A stretch of 64,000 nucleotides of DNA from G963668185 sp963668185. Its GTDB lineage: Bacteria > Chloroflexota > Dehalococcoidia > Lucifugimonadales > G963668185. Both the position numbers and the translations under genes were made by a program. The DNA lies in contig OY764162.1 of the NCBI GenBank assembly GCA_963668185.1, forward strand, positions 1,426,001 through 1,490,000, given 5' to 3'. This document shows, piece by piece, positions 41,971-51,714 of the stretch. Under the pieces are notes generated by a model that saw only the letters and a list, made by a program, of their open reading frames with translations, was not told the DNA's origin and made no database searches. Every line of letters starts with the position of its first letter. Position 1 is the stretch's first letter.

Positions 41971-42787
41971 GGACTTGATGTGAGGCGGCCCACATGTCCG
42001 CCACGTCTATGGCGCGCATGAACTCGACGCCCTGAAAGCCCCGCATGTAGCGGATGAGGCGCTCCAGCATGCGGAGGCGGCCCGGCCTGCCGATGATGTA
42101 TGGGTGCGTCGTCAGCGTGAAGGCGCGGCCGTAATGGTGCGCTCCCTCGAACCCGGCGGACCAGACGTTGTACACGTCTTCCGGGTTGGACGGCCTGCCC
42201 TCCCATCCGGCGTGCCGGTCGTATCCAAAGTACGGGTAGTCGTCCCACTCCCAGTGCACCGGTATCTCCACGAGTTGCGAGCCGTTCGCCTCGACCATGT
42301 ACGGAGCGTCGTCCCCCATGAGGCTGGAGTCGTAGGTGAAGCCGCGCTCGGCGAGCAGCGCCAGCGAGTCGAGGCTGAGGTCCCAGCTGGGCGACCTGTA
42401 GCCCCGGGGCCGCTCGCCGGTGATGCGCTCGAGGATGTCGGATCCCCTGTCCAGGACGGCGGCTTCTTCGTCGCGGGTCAGGTCGCCGGGCGGCTCGTGC
42501 ATGTAGCCGTGGTGGGCGATCTCGTGTCCCTTATCCCGGACGGAGAGCACCATATCCTCGTGCGTCTCGGCGACGTAGCCGGGGATGTAGAAGCTGGCGG
42601 GGACCGCGCAGCGTTGCAGCATCTCCAGGATGCGCGGAACGGCCACGCTGGGGCCGTACTCCCTCATGGACATGAGGCTGGGCCGGCGGGCGTTCTCACG
42701 ATCGTGGTAGATGGCTCCGGAGACTCCGTCCACGTCGAAGCCGATCATCACCACGCATCGAGTGCGTCCGGGCCATATCCCGCTCAT
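41939..42787 (-). CDS. Polysaccharide deacetylase family protein with repeat-derived C-terminus
   Basis: NodB-type fold: IGFDVDGVSGA (metal and base Asp), HEIAHHGYMHEPP (metal His) and GYRSPSWDLS, closely resembling the PuuE/HpPgdA-type cyclic-imidase group. These act on C-N bonds of small or polymeric substrates. The last residues (HQVQSLPQSAGEG) are encoded by the CCTTCCCCAGCAGACTGGGGAAGGGAC hairpin repeat, which also supplies the stop. The gene lies 39 bases upstream of the TPP-enzyme gene. Confidence 0.87.
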   Translation of the reverse strand: MSGIWPGRTRCVVMIGFDVDGVSGAIYHDRENARRPSLMSMREYGPSVAVPRILEMLQRCAVPASFYIPGYVAETHEDMVLSVRDKGHEIAHHGYMHEPPGDLTRDEEAAVLDRGSDILERITGERPRGYRSPSWDLSLDSLALLAERGFTYDSSLMGDDAPYMVEANGSQLVEIPVHWEWDDYPYFGYDRHAGWEGRPSNPEDVYNVWSAGFEGAHHYGRAFTLTTHPYIIGRPGRLRMLERLIRYMRGFQGVEFMRAIDVADMWAASHQVQSLPQSAGEG

Positions 42788-42853
42788 CTTCCAGTTCCCA
42801 TCATAGTGGCGCCGATTCTCTCACACCGGCCCGGAAAGGTCAGTCCCCGGCGG

Positions 42854-44551
42854 CTAGGCGGCGAGCAGGGCGAGCGTCTCCGCGACGACACGGTCCGGGG
42901 CCACCGCGAGCGCGTCCGTTGCGGTCCTGGCCTTGACCTCGACGGTGCCGTTGCGCAGGCCGCGGGGGCTGACGAGGACGCGCACCGGCATGCCGAGCAG
43001 GTCGGCGTCGTTGAGCTTCACGCCGGCGGACTCGGCGCGGTCGTCGTACAGGACCTCCAAGCCGGCGGCGCGCAGCTCGTCGTAGAGCTTCTCCGCCATG
43101 TCTGCCACCGACTCGTCGGCGGGATTCAGCGTCGTGAGGACCACCTCGTACGGCGCAATGGCGCGCGGCAGCGTCATGCCCTTGTCGTCGTGGTGCTGCT
43201 CGACTGCCGCGGCGAGAAGCCGGCCCAGGCCGATGCCGTAGCAGCCCATCATGATGTGGCGCGACGAACCGTCCGCAAGCTGCACCTGCGCGTCCAGATC
43301 GACGGAGTAGCGCGTGTCCAGCTTGAACACGTGGCCCACCTCGATGCCTCGTCGGATGGCCAGGATGCTGCCGCAGTTGTGGCACTCGTGACCGTCCTCG
43401 GCGAGCGCGATGTCCTGCATCAGGTCGGGCGTGAAGTCGCGCGGCACGTTAGCGTTCATGTAATGGTAGTCTTCGCGGTTCGCGCCCACGACGAAGTTGG
43501 CTCCCATTTCCACGGAGTCGTCCGCGACCACGCGGACGCCGGACAGCCCTATCGGCGAGGCCGAGCCGGCGACAACTCCGGCCTCCCGCACCTCGTCCGG
43601 CGTCGCCAGGCGCAGGTCGGCGGCGTCCAGCGCGCGCTGGAGCTTGATCTCGTTGACCTCCAGGTCTCCCCTGATAACGACGAAGCAGAACTCGCCGTCC
43701 GCCGTGTAGAACACCGCCTTGAGGGTCTGGGTGGTGTCAACGCTCAGGTAACGTGACACGGCTTCGATGGTCTTCTGGTCCGGCGTGTGGACCTCCTCCA
43801 GGGGCTTTGCGTCTTCCGTGACGCCCGGCGGCTTGGCGAACAGCGCCTTCTCGGCGTTCGCACCGTAGCCGCAGTTCTCGCAGAGGATGATCGTGTCCTC
43901 TCCGGACGGCGACATGAGGATGAACTCGTTCGACTCCTTGCCGCCTATTGCGCCGCTGTCGGCGTCCACCATGACCACGTCAAGGCCGCAACGCTCGTAC
44001 AGCTTCTTGTAGGCGCGGACCATGGCCTGGTAGCTGAGGTCCAGGCCCTCCTCGTCCACGTCGAAGCTGTACGCGTCCTTCATGTCGAACTCGCGCACGC
44101 GGATCAGCCCGGCTCGGGGACGCTGCTCGTCGCGGAACTTCGTGTGTATCTGGTACAGGATCAGCGGCAGGTCCCTGTAGCTGCTGACGCAGGACTTGAC
44201 CATTGTGGTGAGCAGTTCTTCGTGCGTGGGCGCAATGGCCATGGGCCGGTCGCGCCGGTCGTTCAGGCGAAAGAGGTCCGGCCCGTACAGTTCGTTGCGG
44301 CCCGATTGGTCCCATAGGTCGATTGGCTGGAGGACGGAGAGGCGCAGTTCCTGCCCGCCCTCCGCGTCCATCTCCTCGCGGATGATCTGCTCGATCTTGC
44401 GCAGCGACCGCCACGCGAGCGGGTAGTACGCGTAAACGCCGGACGCGGCCTGGTGGATCATCCCGGCCCTGAGCATCAGCCTGTGGCTGGGGATCTCCGC
44501 CTCGGCAGGCTCCTCTCTCTGGGTTGCGCCGAAGTATCTCGAATAACGCAT
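42854..44551 (-). CDS. proS: Prolyl-tRNA synthetase
   Basis: Charges tRNA-Pro. Class II synthetase motif 2 is seen in KFRDEQRPRAGLIRVREFDMKDAYSFD and motif 3 in GCYGIGLGRLLAAAVEQHHDDKGMTLPRAIAPYEV. The central part (about residues 240-390) is the bacterial-type editing insertion (INS), with FCFVVIRGDLEVNE, and the C-terminus is the anticodon-binding domain. At 565 aa it is normal. Its ATG directly follows the ispG stop, at the downstream end of the rpsB-to-proS cluster. Confidence 0.96.
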   Translation of the reverse strand: MRYSRYFGATQREEPAEAEIPSHRLMLRAGMIHQAASGVYAYYPLAWRSLRKIEQIIREEMDAEGGQELRLSVLQPIDLWDQSGRNELYGPDLFRLNDRRDRPMAIAPTHEELLTTMVKSCVSSYRDLPLILYQIHTKFRDEQRPRAGLIRVREFDMKDAYSFDVDEEGLDLSYQAMVRAYKKLYERCGLDVVMVDADSGAIGGKESNEFILMSPSGEDTIILCENCGYGANAEKALFAKPPGVTEDAKPLEEVHTPDQKTIEAVSRYLSVDTTQTLKAVFYTADGEFCFVVIRGDLEVNEIKLQRALDAADLRLATPDEVREAGVVAGSASPIGLSGVRVVADDSVEMGANFVVGANREDYHYMNANVPRDFTPDLMQDIALAEDGHECHNCGSILAIRRGIEVGHVFKLDTRYSVDLDAQVQLADGSSRHIMMGCYGIGLGRLLAAAVEQHHDDKGMTLPRAIAPYEVVLTTLNPADESVADMAEKLYDELRAAGLEVLYDDRAESAGVKLNDADLLGMPVRVLVSPRGLRNGTVEVKARTATDALAVAPDRVVAETLALLAA

Positions 44552-45697
44552 CTACGCTTCCGCCAGCACCTCGCGCTCGGCTTCCTCGACCTCCTGGAGA
44601 AGCGCGCTGAGCATCTCGGACTCGTCCACGATGCGCGCCTTCTTGCCCTTGCGGAAGATGATGGCGCGCCCCGCGCCGGCCGCGATGCCCACGTCGGCGT
44701 CCTTGGCCTCGCCGGGCCCGTTGACCTCGCATCCCATCACGGCCACCTTCAGCGGAGTCTTGATCTTCTTGATCATCTCGTCCACCGTGTTGGCGAGCGA
44801 CACGACATCCACGTCGGCCCGTCCGCAGCTCGGGCAGGCCACGAGGACGGTGCCCTCCTTGCGAAGTTCGAGCGACTTCAGTATCTCGATGCCGGTATAG
44901 ACTTCCTCCGTGGGGTCGTCGCTCAGAGAGACGCGGATCGTGTCCCCGATGCCGTCGTACAGCAGCGTACCAAGCCCGATCGCGCTGCGAATGCTGCCCG
45001 CCTTTGCCGTGCCGGACTCGGTGATGCCGAGATGCAGCGGGTACGGCACCAGTTCGGCCATGCGGCGGTACGCCTCCACGGTAGTGTCGATGTCGAACGC
45101 CTTCAGGGAGATCTTGATGAGGTCGAAGTCGAGGTCTTCCAGGATTCCGATCTCCCAGAGGCCGGTCTGCACCATGTGGTCCACGACGGAGTACTCGCCT
45201 TCCTCGGCTTCCCCGGCCTTGGGTAGCATGTTCACGCCGTCCTTGTGGCGGGAGAGTCCCCTCGTCTTGCCGATGCCGCCCACCGGGGGCAGGCTTCCGA
45301 AGTTCACGCCGATGCGGATCGGCACTCCCCGCGCCTTGGCCTCCCTGGCGATGTTCTCGACCTTGGAGCGGTCACGAATGTTGCCGGGGTTCAGGCGCAG
45401 GCAGTCCACGCCGCTCTCCAGCGCTTCGAGCGCCAACTGGTGGTGGAAATGGATGTCCGCGACTATGGGCGCCCGCGACTGGCGGACGATGTACTTGAGG
45501 GCCTTGGCCGCCTCCATGTCCGGCACCGCGCACCTCACCACGTCCGCGCCCGCCTCCTCCGCGCGGCGGACCTGCGCCGCCGTGGCCATCACGTCACGGG
45601 TGTCGGTCTTCGTCATCGTTTGTACGGAGACCGGCGCGTCTCCTCCTATCTTGACCTGGCCTATCTGTATCTGTTTTGAGACTCTGCGCTTGATCAT
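44552..45697 (-). CDS. ispG: 4-hydroxy-3-methylbut-2-enyl diphosphate synthase IspG
   Basis: Sixth enzyme of the MEP isoprenoid pathway, converting MEcPP to HMBPP with a [4Fe-4S] cluster. The cluster Cys lie in ACPSCGRADVDV and AVMGCEVNGPGEA; the TIM-barrel start is VQTMTKTDTRDV. ATG 45697 (MIKRRVSKQ) has GGAAGG upstream. At 381 aa it is of the shorter bacterial type. It works in the same pathway as dxr nearby. Confidence 0.95.
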   Translation of the reverse strand: MIKRRVSKQIQIGQVKIGGDAPVSVQTMTKTDTRDVMATAAQVRRAEEAGADVVRCAVPDMEAAKALKYIVRQSRAPIVADIHFHHQLALEALESGVDCLRLNPGNIRDRSKVENIAREAKARGVPIRIGVNFGSLPPVGGIGKTRGLSRHKDGVNMLPKAGEAEEGEYSVVDHMVQTGLWEIGILEDLDFDLIKISLKAFDIDTTVEAYRRMAELVPYPLHLGITESGTAKAGSIRSAIGLGTLLYDGIGDTIRVSLSDDPTEEVYTGIEILKSLELRKEGTVLVACPSCGRADVDVVSLANTVDEMIKKIKTPLKVAVMGCEVNGPGEAKDADVGIAAGAGRAIIFRKGKKARIVDESEMLSALLQEVEEAEREVLAEA

Positions 45698-45717
45698 GAG
45701 CGTTCCTTCCGGGCCCG

Positions 45718-46911
45718 CTAGGGCAGAATGCTGTCTCCCCTGAGCAGATTCGAGATGTCGAAGTAACTGATTGCGATGATAAAGCCGATTATGACCACAA
45801 AGCCCGCCAAATGGATGAGGCCTTCCTTCTGGGGCGAGATGCGCTTGCCGCCCCGCGCCCATTCTATCACCACGAACATCAGACGCCCGCCGTCGAGCGC
45901 GGGAATGGGCAGGATGTTGAACACGGCGAGGCTGATGCTGATGATCGCCATCAACTCGAACACCGGCGATATGCCGATCCTGGCGACCTCTCCGGTGACC
46001 CTGGCGATTCCGACAGGCCCGGCCAATCCGGGGTCCGGCCCACCCGAAATCCACTGTGAGATGCCTTCCCTCGTTATGACTATCACTTCCCAGATCCTGC
46101 CGACCGCCCTGGGAACGGCCTCCCATATCGGGTAGCTGCGCTTGACCACGCGCGGGTTGGCTGTGGCGATCATGATTCCGACCGGGCCCTGCCTCACAGT
46201 GTCGCCGACCTCGTACTCGCGATTCAGCGCGCGGGCGTCCTCAAGGGAGATTTCGCGCTCGGGATCGCTCACCGCGCTCACGACGGTCTGCTCCGGCGGG
46301 TCCAGCCTTGGGACAACGGTTACGGGTTCAATGACCATCGTCTCCGCCGAGGAGCCCAGGCCGAACACAAGCGGAGCGCGCCGGACAAGAAGCTCGGTCT
46401 CGTCGCCCAGGCGCACCATGATCTTGTTGGCAAGCTCCATGTGGTTCCCCACGCGCTCGCCGTCCACCTGGACGATGACGTCGCCCGCGCGAAGCCCGGC
46501 CTCCTGTGCCGGCGAGCCGGCGTCGACGCCGGTGATCATCGCGTCGCCGATGACGGTGTCCTGCGGAATCAGGAACAGGACCGTGAACACGACGATGGGG
46601 ACCATGATGTTCATGAACGAACCGGCGACGAGCACGATGACGCGCTTCAGGACGGACTGCGCCGCGAAGCTCCTCGGGTCCGACGGGTCTTCCTCTCCCG
46701 CCATTCTCACGAAGCCCCCGATGGGGATGAGGTTCAGCGTGTACGTGGTCTCCCCGCGCCGGTACCCGAAGATGCGCGGCGGGAAGCCGAACGCGAACTC
46801 GGTCACCTTGATTCCGAACCGCTTGGCCGTGACGAAGTGGCCAAGCTCGTGCACGAAGATGAGGAACGCAAGGATGGGGATTATCAGCAGCCAGCTTGGG
46901 AGGCCCGGCAT
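45718..46911 (-). CDS. rseP: Site-2 intramembrane protease RseP
   Basis: A polytopic membrane zinc protease that cuts transmembrane anti-sigma factors or signal-peptide remnants. The zinc motif FVHELGHF (His-21, Glu-22, His-25) is in the first membrane helix and the third ligand motif NILPIPALDGGRLMF near the C-terminus. A PDZ domain (AQEAGLRAGDVIVQVDGERV) lies between. At 397 aa it is complete. It is placed between dxr and ispG, its usual position. Confidence 0.95.
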   Translation of the reverse strand: MPGLPSWLLIIPILAFLIFVHELGHFVTAKRFGIKVTEFAFGFPPRIFGYRRGETTYTLNLIPIGGFVRMAGEEDPSDPRSFAAQSVLKRVIVLVAGSFMNIMVPIVVFTVLFLIPQDTVIGDAMITGVDAGSPAQEAGLRAGDVIVQVDGERVGNHMELANKIMVRLGDETELLVRRAPLVFGLGSSAETMVIEPVTVVPRLDPPEQTVVSAVSDPEREISLEDARALNREYEVGDTVRQGPVGIMIATANPRVVKRSYPIWEAVPRAVGRIWEVIVITREGISQWISGGPDPGLAGPVGIARVTGEVARIGISPVFELMAIISISLAVFNILPIPALDGGRLMFVVIEWARGGKRISPQKEGLIHLAGFVVIIGFIIAISYFDISNLLRGDSILP

Positions 46912-46914
46912 CCG

Positions 46915-48057
46915 TCAGCCTCCCACGATCGCGGCGACCCGGCCGCGCGCCCAGGCGGCGGCTTCCAGCGTCTGCTCCGCCGTGGGCTCGTCGATGGATG
47001 CGTGGCCGGCCAGCGCTTCCCGGACAACCTGCTCGATCTCCAGGAACCCGATCCTGCGCCGCAGGAACATGTCCACGGCGGCTTCGTCCGCGCCGCAGAC
47101 GGCGGCAGGCCAGGTCCCGCCCCTCTTGCCGGCGTCCAGGATGAGCGTGAACAGCGGATGCCGCTCTTCGTCGAGCGTCTCGAACGTCAGCGCCCCGGTT
47201 GCTATCGGATCGAACCTCGGGATCGACGCGTTGGGCGCCCGCTCAGGGTAGAAGAGCGCGTAGTGGATGGGCAGGCGCATGTCGGGCGGGCTGATCTGCG
47301 CCTTCACCGAGCCGTCCGCGAACTCGACCATCGAGTGGATCATGCTCTGCGGGTGGACCACCACCTCGATGTTCTCCCACGGCACCCCGAACAGGTAGTG
47401 CGCCTCGATGACTTCGAACGCCTTGTTCGCCAGCGTCGCCGAGTCGATCGTGATCTTCGCCCCCATCTTCCACGTCGGGTGGCGCAGGGCCTGCTCGGGA
47501 GTCACGCCGGCGAGGTCTTCCGGCGGCGTGTTGCGGAACGCGCCGCCGGACGCGGTGATGATCAGCTTCGAGACCGCCTGATCGTCGCCCCGCAGGCACT
47601 GCCAGATCGCGCTCGGCTCACTGTCGAGCGGCAGTATGTCGACTTCGTGAGCTTCCGCCGCCTCCGCGAGCAGCCCGCCCGCCATGACCACGGTCTCCTT
47701 GTTGGCCAGGGCGATGTTCTTGCCGGCCTCGATCGCGGCGAACGTCGGCGCAAGCGCAACGTCGCCGACCGTGGCCGTGACCACGAGGTCGACCTCCGGC
47801 GCGCGGACCATGTCAAGCAGGCTCGCCGGCTCGCAGCCGTCCTGGGAGAGGAGCGTCTCCTGCCCAGCCGCCCCGTCGCAATAGACCATCGAAGGCCTGA
47901 ACTCCGCGATCTGCTCTTCCAGGAGCGACACGTTACGACCCGCGGCGAGGGCGTGGACGTTGAACCGGCCGGGGAAATCTCTGACGACATTGAGGGTCTG
48001 GGTGCCGATTGACCCGGTGGACCCGAGTATGGCTAGACCCTTCACTGAATCCACCAT
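46915..48057 (-). CDS. dxr: 1-deoxy-D-xylulose 5-phosphate reductoisomerase
   Basis: Second step of the MEP pathway (DXP to MEP, NADPH). The cofactor motif LAILGSTGSIGTQTL, ALANKETVVMAGG, ILPLDSEPSAIWQCL and the loop ITASGGAFRNTPPEDL are all present; 380 aa is normal. ATG 48057 overlaps the cdsA end by 16 bases. It supplies precursors for UppS and for the hopanoid operon. Confidence 0.96.
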   Translation of the reverse strand: MVDSVKGLAILGSTGSIGTQTLNVVRDFPGRFNVHALAAGRNVSLLEEQIAEFRPSMVYCDGAAGQETLLSQDGCEPASLLDMVRAPEVDLVVTATVGDVALAPTFAAIEAGKNIALANKETVVMAGGLLAEAAEAHEVDILPLDSEPSAIWQCLRGDDQAVSKLIITASGGAFRNTPPEDLAGVTPEQALRHPTWKMGAKITIDSATLANKAFEVIEAHYLFGVPWENIEVVVHPQSMIHSMVEFADGSVKAQISPPDMRLPIHYALFYPERAPNASIPRFDPIATGALTFETLDEERHPLFTLILDAGKRGGTWPAAVCGADEAAVDMFLRRRIGFLEIEQVVREALAGHASIDEPTAEQTLEAAAWARGRVAAIVGG

Positions 48058-48854
48058 ATTACGGAATAGTACATCACGGGCAGGGCGGCAACAATCGAGT
48101 CGATCCTGTCCAGCAGGCCGCCGTGACCCGGAAGCACCCGCCCCGAGTCCTTGACGGCCACGATCCTCTTCAGCTTGGACTCCGCCAGGTCGCCGGCCTG
48201 CCCCGCCACCGATGCGCACGCCGCTATCACGGCGATCTGCCACGCCGGAACATCGAGGCCCAGCGCGTATCCGAGAGCGACTCCCGCCGCGATGCTCGCG
48301 GCCAGCCCGCCGGCCGCGCCTTCCCAGGTCTTGCCGGGACTGATGGAGGGCGCCATCTTGGTCCGGCCGGCGTAGCGGCCCACGAACAGCGCGAACGTGT
48401 CCGACGCGAAGACCACTCCCAGCGTAAGGCAGACCCACTCCCAGCCGTCGTTGGCCTCCCGCAGCAGCAGCGCGTACGAAAGCAGGCCGGCCGTGTACAG
48501 GATCGTGCCCATGCCGAACGCCGTCTGGCGCGCCGCGGAATCGACCGACCGGGTGAGGGCCCAGGACGTTCCGAACAGTTGTATGAACGTTCCCACCAGG
48601 ACCGCGCCAACAAGGCTGGAGTTGAATGCGCCGATAGACACGATGTAAACGGCAATGATCAGGGCGAGCGTTCCGAGCAGCGTGATGAGCCTGACCGTAG
48701 CCAGGATGTGGCGGGGGCGCAGCAAGCGCGTCGTCTCGTAGGCTGCGACAAGCGCCGTCGCTATGACCAGCGTGCCGAACCAGGGGCCGCCCGCCCACAC
48801 AATGGACGCCAGGATGGGGAGGGCTACCGCGGCTGTGCCTACGCGGGCTGCCAT
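48042..48854 (-). CDS. cdsA: Phosphatidate cytidylyltransferase
   Basis: Makes CDP-diacylglycerol for phospholipids. The family signature is at the C-terminus (ESKLKRIVAVKDSGRVLPGHGGLLDRID), after seven or so hydrophobic segments. At 270 aa it has normal length. It follows uppS by 7 bases and overlaps dxr. Confidence 0.95.
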   Translation of the reverse strand: MAARVGTAAVALPILASIVWAGGPWFGTLVIATALVAAYETTRLLRPRHILATVRLITLLGTLALIIAVYIVSIGAFNSSLVGAVLVGTFIQLFGTSWALTRSVDSAARQTAFGMGTILYTAGLLSYALLLREANDGWEWVCLTLGVVFASDTFALFVGRYAGRTKMAPSISPGKTWEGAAGGLAASIAAGVALGYALGLDVPAWQIAVIAACASVAGQAGDLAESKLKRIVAVKDSGRVLPGHGGLLDRIDSIVAALPVMYYSVIWWIQ

Positions 48855-48861
48855 CCGGCGG

Positions 48862-49551
48862 CTATAGTCCGCCGAATCGACGCTGCCTTCGGCGGAACTC
48901 CTCCAGCGCGCCGTCCACCTCGGACTCGTCGAAGTCCGGCCAGAGCGCGGGAGTCGAGTAGTACTCGGCGTAGTGGGCCTGCCAGATCAGGAAGTTGCTG
49001 AGCCGCATCTCGCCGCCCGTGCGCACGATCAGGTCGGGGTCGGGAACGCCGCGGGTCGAAAGATACCCGCAGAACAACTCCTCCGTGACCTGTTCCGGCG
49101 ACAGTCCGTCCCGCAGGATGCGCCGGACAGCTTCGAGGATCTCTTCGCGCCCTCCGTAGTCGAAGGCCACGTTGAGCGTCAGGCCGTCGTTTTCGCGCGT
49201 GAGGTCTGTGCTGGCCTTCACGGCCTTCCGGAGCTGCGGCGACAGCCTCCCGAGGCCCCCCAGATGCCGGACGCGCACGTTCTGTGCGTGGAGCTTCATC
49301 GTCTCCTGCTCGATCACCTCGCCCAGTATCTCCATCAGGGCGTCGACCTCTTCTGGCGGCCGGCTCCAGTTCTCAGTCGAGAACCCGAAGATCGTGACGT
49401 ACTTCACGCCCCGCTCCGCGAACGCCCCGGCTACCCGGGAGATGTTGTCTGTGCCGGCGCGGTGGCCCTCCGACCGTTCGAGGCCGCGCGCGCTGGCCCA
49501 CCGGCCGTTGCCGTCCATGATGACGCCTACGTGCGCCGGGACTGGGCGCAT
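48862..49551 (-). CDS. uppS: Isoprenyl transferase (undecaprenyl diphosphate synthase)
   Basis: Cis-prenyltransferase making the C55 lipid carrier. HVGVIMDGNGRWASARG holds the catalytic Asp and diphosphate-binding Arg; FGFSTENWSRP, FDYGGREEI and RTGGEMRLSNFLIWQAHYAEYY are the other conserved regions. ATG 49551 gives 229 aa. A TTG at 49614, overlapping the frr stop, is an alternative and would add 21 residues rich in Pro and Ala. Confidence 0.94.
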   Translation of the reverse strand: MRPVPAHVGVIMDGNGRWASARGLERSEGHRAGTDNISRVAGAFAERGVKYVTIFGFSTENWSRPPEEVDALMEILGEVIEQETMKLHAQNVRVRHLGGLGRLSPQLRKAVKASTDLTRENDGLTLNVAFDYGGREEILEAVRRILRDGLSPEQVTEELFCGYLSTRGVPDPDLIVRTGGEMRLSNFLIWQAHYAEYYSTPALWPDFDESEVDGALEEFRRRQRRFGGL

Positions 49552-49610
49552 GGCAGGCGCGGACGAGGGGGCCGGATCGGGCCGCGCGGGAGTCTTGAGG
49601 GCGCGGGCGC

Positions 49611-50174
49611 TCAAACCTCCATCACCTCTTCCTCCTTGACCGCCTTGAGGACGTCCATCTCCTCGATGTACTTGTCCGTCACCTTCTGGAGGTCTCCCTG
49701 CGCCCGCCTGGACTCGTCTTGTGAGAGTTCCTTGCCTCTCTCCATCTTTCGCAGCTTGTCGAGCGTGTCCCGCCTCACGTTGCGGGCCGCCACGTGCGCG
49801 TCCTCCACCTTGCGCCCCACGAGCCGCACAAGCTCCCTGCGCCGTTCCTCCGTCAGCTGCGGGATGTTGATCCTGATGGTCGTGCCGTCGTTGTTGGGCG
49901 TAAGTCCCAGGTCCGACGTCAGGATGCTCCTCTCGACGTCCCGGATCGACTGCTTGTCCCACGGCTGGATCATGAGCGACCGCGCCTCGGGAACGCTGAT
50001 CGTGGCAAGCTGGTTGAGCGGCGTCGGCGTGCCGTAGTACTCGACGGCCAGGTTTTCCACCAGGGCCGGGCTCGCCCTGCCGGTGCGGATCACGTTCAAC
50101 TCTCGCTGGAGGGCGTCCACTGCGCCGGTCATTCGCAACTCGGTATCTTCCATTAGCTCCTCAACGGTTGCCAT
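49611..50174 (-). CDS. frr: Ribosome recycling factor
   Basis: Splits post-termination ribosomes with EF-G. The sequence matches the family from LNVIRTGRASPALVENLAVEYYGTPTPLNQLATISVPEARSLMIQPWD to the C-terminal helices, and 187 aa is the normal length. It lies in standard order after pyrH, 73 bases downstream. Confidence 0.97.
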   Translation of the reverse strand: MATVEELMEDTELRMTGAVDALQRELNVIRTGRASPALVENLAVEYYGTPTPLNQLATISVPEARSLMIQPWDKQSIRDVERSILTSDLGLTPNNDGTTIRINIPQLTEERRRELVRLVGRKVEDAHVAARNVRRDTLDKLRKMERGKELSQDESRRAQGDLQKVTDKYIEEMDVLKAVKEEEVMEV

Positions 50175-50247
50175 CGCTCTACCTCCCGTAAGGACTGTTG
50201 GCTCAGTTTACCGCATCGGCGCGGGGCGGCCCGCCGGAGCGGCCTCG

Positions 50248-50988
50248 CTAGAGCGGCGCTGACGACGCCACCACGGAGCCGATCGCCTCCCCGGTGACTA
50301 TGCGCTCCAGGTTGCTCGGCTCCTGCATGTCGAAGACGACTATGGGCAGGTCGTTCTCCATGCACATTGCCAGCGCCGTGCTGTCGATGACCTGGAGCCT
50401 CTGCCCGATGGCGTCCTGGAAAGTGAGGAAGTCCAGGCGCTTGGCGTCAGGGTTCTTGTTGGGATCGGACGCGTACACGCCGTCCACGTTGTGCTTGGCC
50501 ATCAGCAGCACGCTGCTGTCGGTCTCCACCGCTCTCAGGGCCGCCGCCGTGTCGGTCGTCATGAACGGATTGCCGGTGCCCGCCGCGAACACCACCACCC
50601 GGCCCTTCTCCAGGTGCCGGATAGCCCTTCGCCGGATGTACGGCTCCGTGACCTGCGGAATTGTGACCGCGCTCTGGACGCGCGTCTGGAGTCCGTACTC
50701 TCGTTCCAGCGAGTCTTGGAGGGCCAGCGCGTTGATCACGGTGGCCAACATGCCGGCGTAGTCCGCGGTGGCCCTGTCCATGCCGCCTTCCTCCGCCTGC
50801 GCGCCCCGCCAGATGTTGCCGCCGCCGACCACCAGGCCTACTTCCACCCCCAGCTTCGCCACGTTCCTGACCAGGCCGGCCATGTAGTTAACGGCCTTGC
50901 GGTCGATCCCATAGCCGATTTCTCCCTTGAACGACTCCCCGCTCAGCTTCAGAAGGATGCGGCTATACTTAGGGCAGGTATTCCGCAC
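50248..50988 (-). CDS. pyrH: Uridylate (UMP) kinase
   Basis: Amino-acid-kinase fold enzyme phosphorylating UMP. RILLKLSGESF, VGLVVGGGNIWRG, GMLATVINALALQD, FAAGTGNPFMTTDTAAALRA and DPNKNPDAKRLDFLT are family motifs; 246 aa is normal. It follows tsf by 5 bases. Confidence 0.97.
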   Translation of the reverse strand: MRNTCPKYSRILLKLSGESFKGEIGYGIDRKAVNYMAGLVRNVAKLGVEVGLVVGGGNIWRGAQAEEGGMDRATADYAGMLATVINALALQDSLEREYGLQTRVQSAVTIPQVTEPYIRRRAIRHLEKGRVVVFAAGTGNPFMTTDTAAALRAVETDSSVLLMAKHNVDGVYASDPNKNPDAKRLDFLTFQDAIGQRLQVIDSTALAMCMENDLPIVVFDMQEPSNLERIVTGEAIGSVVASSAPL

Positions 50989-50993
50989 TCTTG

Positions 50994-51497
50994 CTACTCT
51001 CCGAGTGAGAAGCGCGAGAATCTCCGTATCCTGATGTTCTCGCCCAGCCTGCCTACCGTCTCCGTTACGAGGTCCGCGACGGTTCGCGTGGTATCCTTTA
51101 TGAACGGCTGCCTCAGCAGGCAGGTCTCCTCCGGCGCGGCAGGCTCGCCCTCAGGAATGTCTTCGGCGTCCACGTACTGTGGCGACATCGCGGCAACCTG
51201 CAATGCCACGTCGTGCGCCAGCTCCCGGAACTCCGGCGTGCGCGCCACGAAGTCCGTCTCGCAGTTCAACTCCACCATCGCGCCGATGCGCCCGCCGCTG
51301 TGCACGTACGTCTCCACCACGCCTTCGCTCGTCTCGCGCCCGGCCTTCTTGGCCGCGGACGCGATGCCCTGCTCGCGCAGTATCTCCTCCGCGCGGTCCA
51401 GGTCTCCGCCGGCCTCTTCGAGCGCGCGCTTCGAGTCCATGACGCCCGCGCTGGTCCGCTGCCTGAGCGCCTTAATCAAATCCACGCTGATCTGCAC
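50994..51497 (-). CDS. tsf: Elongation factor Ts, short type
   Basis: Guanine nucleotide exchange factor for EF-Tu. The N-terminal UBA-like domain (LIKALRQRTSAGVMDSKRALEEAGGDLDRAEEILREQG) and the core motif ELNCETDFVAR are clear. At 167 aa it has only one core subdomain, as in the short EF-Ts of Thermus-like and several other phyla. pyrH follows by 5 bases; the rpsB stop lies 217 bases upstream. Confidence 0.95.
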   Translation of the reverse strand: MQISVDLIKALRQRTSAGVMDSKRALEEAGGDLDRAEEILREQGIASAAKKAGRETSEGVVETYVHSGGRIGAMVELNCETDFVARTPEFRELAHDVALQVAAMSPQYVDAEDIPEGEPAAPEETCLLRQPFIKDTTRTVADLVTETVGRLGENIRIRRFSRFSLGE

Positions 51498-51714
51498 TTA
51501 ACTTAGACCTCTCTTGTCAACTCTCACGTGCGGGCGGCTCCGTTTCGTTCGTGGTGAGCGCTTCGGCAAGCTCAGCGCAGACTCTGTCGGTCCCGTTCGT
51601 GGTGAGCTTGTCGAACCATGAGCGGGCTGCCGGCCGCACTTCGTATGTGTTCTGTGGTTCGCGGCAGGGGAGTACGCGGCCCTCGACGAAAGCTGGCGCC
51701 CTGCCCCGATTGCT
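51498..51714. repeat. rpsB-tsf spacer with two GTTCGTGGTGAGC...GTCGAA repeats
   Basis: The 217-bp gap carries two divergent copies (about 51548-51575 and 51595-51619) of the repeat seen near 29926. No small gene is visible. The inverted pieces could partly terminate the rpsB transcript. Confidence 0.6.
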